Shown: in pieces, positions 62,199 to 64,000 of the stretch
Layout: every line of letters begins with the position of its first letter
Position numbering within the stretch: position 1 is the stretch's first letter
NCBI GenBank assembly: GCA_944739405.2
Contig: OX123199.2
Location: 2,841,898 to 2,905,897 of the forward strand
Direction of reading: 5' to 3'
Source: Euclidia mi
Taxonomy: Eukaryota > Arthropoda > Insecta > Lepidoptera > Erebidae
DNA: 64,000 nucleotides
The notes under the pieces: model-generated
Database searches by the model: none
The model's input: only the letters and a program-made list of their open reading frames with translations
What the model was told of the DNA's origin: nothing
Program-made: the position numbers and the translations under genes

Positions 62199-64000
62199 AT
62201 AGGACTTCTCGATATACAACATAAGTGGTTTGGCTCTCCGCAGCCAAAATGTAAAGAGAGTCAGGACTGGTGACGCGGGAGCAAGCGACATACAGGACAC
62301 CCGCTGCCCTCAATGTCTGCCTCTGCGACTTATTGATGGTCATCGCGAAGCAAACACTCACGGGGAACTGTATGCGCTTGAATTATGAGGTATGAGAGGA
62401 ATGCGTGGTATAAGTACTGCCTCGCTGACGCCACAACCCGTAAGAATTTCCTAAATGGTGTGTCTGTGGAGCGAGATGACTTTCAGACGGGTCACGTTAC
62501 ACAACTTCGGAGGAGATAGGTTCCGAAGAAGCATAATCGGGACACCGACCTTCAGCTTGATGCTATGCGCTGGAAGTTCACTTGCTGACTGGGAGTTCAG
62601 AAATTACACGGGATAATGTGTGGCGTTTTCTTGCTCGACGACAATGTTTATAGAGGTGTAGACCACTTCATTCCTCTCAATTTCCGAGAGAATGCATTCG
62701 TTAATTGCTACAGCCTGATCATTTTTGGGCGTCAAAATAGGCCACTCACACACCCACGAATTCTGCTATTACGGTATACAGCTGTATAATTCTAAGCTGG
62801 ATACAACTCTACTGAGAGACTCTGGAAGCACCATCTGTCCACCTCTCTCCTCTGGTAGAGTGTCTTCGCCAAGACTTAGAAAGACATCTTAGAATTTGTT
62901 GAGCACGTGCATTGACGCCAAGCTGAGCTCTCATATTAATGGTCAAGCTCAGCATACGAACTCGTGACCACAACAAAGATAATTTCAACGAAGCACTCAC
63001 CTTGTCCGTATGGTGACGGATTAAGAATACGGAATGTCACCACCCCATATCATCCCATGGATGTCGTAAGAGCCGACAGAGGGAGCAAGAACAGCACTGT
63101 AAGAGAAGGAAAACTTGATACAAACCCTATACCAACTCGTTTGGCCAGCGTGGTATAGTAGGCCAATTCCTCCTTTCAAGGGAGAGGCCTAGTCCAGCAG
63201 TGGACTGTTAAAGGCTGATGATGATGATGATGATGACTCACCTCGTTAGCTCTCGATCCCTGCGTCACCACGGGAAGCGTTTGTCGGGAATCGTCACTGA
63301 ACAGAACTGTGACCACCCATTAAATGCTCCTGCCTGCGGATGTCCTGCAGGGTACTGTCCATGGCCTGAACTGCCTTCCTATTTGCCATCGTACGCTCAT
63401 CCCATACGATCAGAGAGCAATCCTTGAGCACGTGTCCCTTATCACTGTTACGTGACACACCACTAACGGGTGTTACGGCGCTCTCTAAATCGATGTGGTG
63501 TGGCAGCGATTGCCGGCGACGCTACAGCAATGACAATTTTGCCTTGCCTCCTGACCTCTGCAAGTATGCCAGTAGAAACGAATGTTTTTCCTGTTCCACC
63601 AGGAGCATCCGCGAAAAACATTTTAGCCTGGCTTTGCCCAACGCCTTCAAGGACGGTGTCGTAAAATTCGTAAGGTGGTCATTTCAAATTGTCTCAGCGT
63701 TATACTCCCAATTTTCACGGTCTTGATGCGGTGATGATTGGGAAGCTGGTAACAAATATTTGACCAGTGGATTGCCGCTGATAGAAATGACCACGTCTTG
63801 AAGTGAACTTAGACAGGTGTTCAGCACGCGGTCATCAGTTACTTCGACTTCGTCTCTAGTAACACGCCTCAAAGCTCGTAGAAAATCTTCAGACAGATGA
63901 TGGCGATACTTCTCCCAGAAAGCTACCGCGTTCGCGACTCCACAAAACACCAAGATGACGTCAAACAGATGACGCATGCGGCTGGGACTGTCACTGACGC
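62199..64000 (-). pseudogene. Helitron helicase region, runs off the window
   Basis: On the minus strand, reading from 64,000 downward: RHLFDVILVFCGVANAVAFW and DVVISISGNPLVKYLLPAS (63,684-63,977) fit the region before the helicase core of Helitron Rep/Hel proteins. MFFADAPGGTGKTF at about 63,580-63,620 is the Pif1-like Walker A. ILTPKNDQAVAINECIL near 62,690-62,740 and FPVSVCFAMTINKSQRQTLR with VLYVACSRVTSP near 62,270-62,370 are the C-terminal helicase motifs. Several frame changes and a SINE (63,003-63,235) break it. The Helitron 3' hairpin was not found. Confidence 0.75.
63003..63235 (+). repeat. RTE-tailed SINE inserted in the Helitron
   Basis: ACTCACCT flanks it at 62,995-63,002 and 63,236-63,243. 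It starts 'tgtccgtatggtgacgg', contains 'gccagcgtggtatagtaggc' and 'gagaggcctagtccagcagt', and ends in (GAT)n. Removing it rejoins helicase sequence. Confidence 0.8.

Overview
The window is eukaryotic, AT-rich and almost wholly repetitive. I read it as intergenic DNA of a moth or butterfly. The main reasons are: 3' tails containing 'cagcagtggac' plus GATGAT repeats; several tRNA-derived SINEs ending in 'cccttcggggataaaagg' plus GTATGTATG; and a nested array of Dong/R4-type retroelements in (TAA)n tracts, a family first described from silkworm. I found no ordinary host gene that I can defend.

Layout. 0-12.6 kb holds a broken OTU-protease ORF, a LINE C-terminus, a decayed minus-strand RTE element (4.0-7.5 kb), a tRNA SINE, a decayed reverse-transcriptase element (10.0-11.9 kb) and a 473-bp MITE-like element. 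12,715-27,662 is a nearly complete 14.9-kb Maverick/Polinton, a virus-like DNA transposon. It has terminal inverted repeats and a perfect 6-bp target duplication (GTGATC). 27.7-36.6 kb holds repeat remnants, a second OTU-domain gene, SINEs and a 5'-truncated Jockey/CR1-like LINE. 36.67-47.28 kb is a head-to-tail array of four Dong-like copies separated by TAA repeats: full, truncated, truncated, full-but-broken. 47.3-57.1 kb holds SINEs, hairpin repeats and a Penelope-like GIY-YIG fragment. 57.1-61.35 kb is a BEL/Pao LTR element whose LTRs look identical but whose interior is gutted. 61.7-64.0 kb holds a SINE and a minus-strand Helitron helicase that itself carries a SINE.

The Maverick is the centre of interest. 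From left to right it carries: a minus-strand 5' gene; an intron-split unknown gene; protein-primed DNA polymerase B in two frames joined at a slippery heptamer; a packaging ATPase; a conserved arthropod ORF broken by one stop; a DDE integrase with chromodomain; a PLA2-domain protein; an adenovirus-type cysteine protease; a minor capsid candidate; a 48-residue basic ORF; a double-jelly-roll major capsid protein; a conserved ORF of unknown role; and a single-BIR (IAP-type) gene beside the right terminus. Capsid, protease, ATPase and polymerase together make it a virus-like (adintovirus-like) element. The BIR gene looks like captured anti-apoptotic cargo. Several lesions suggest this copy no longer works by itself: the frame shift, the in-frame stop, a protease without a start codon and SINE insertions.

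All family assignments come from reading motifs by eye. No database search or alignment was run.
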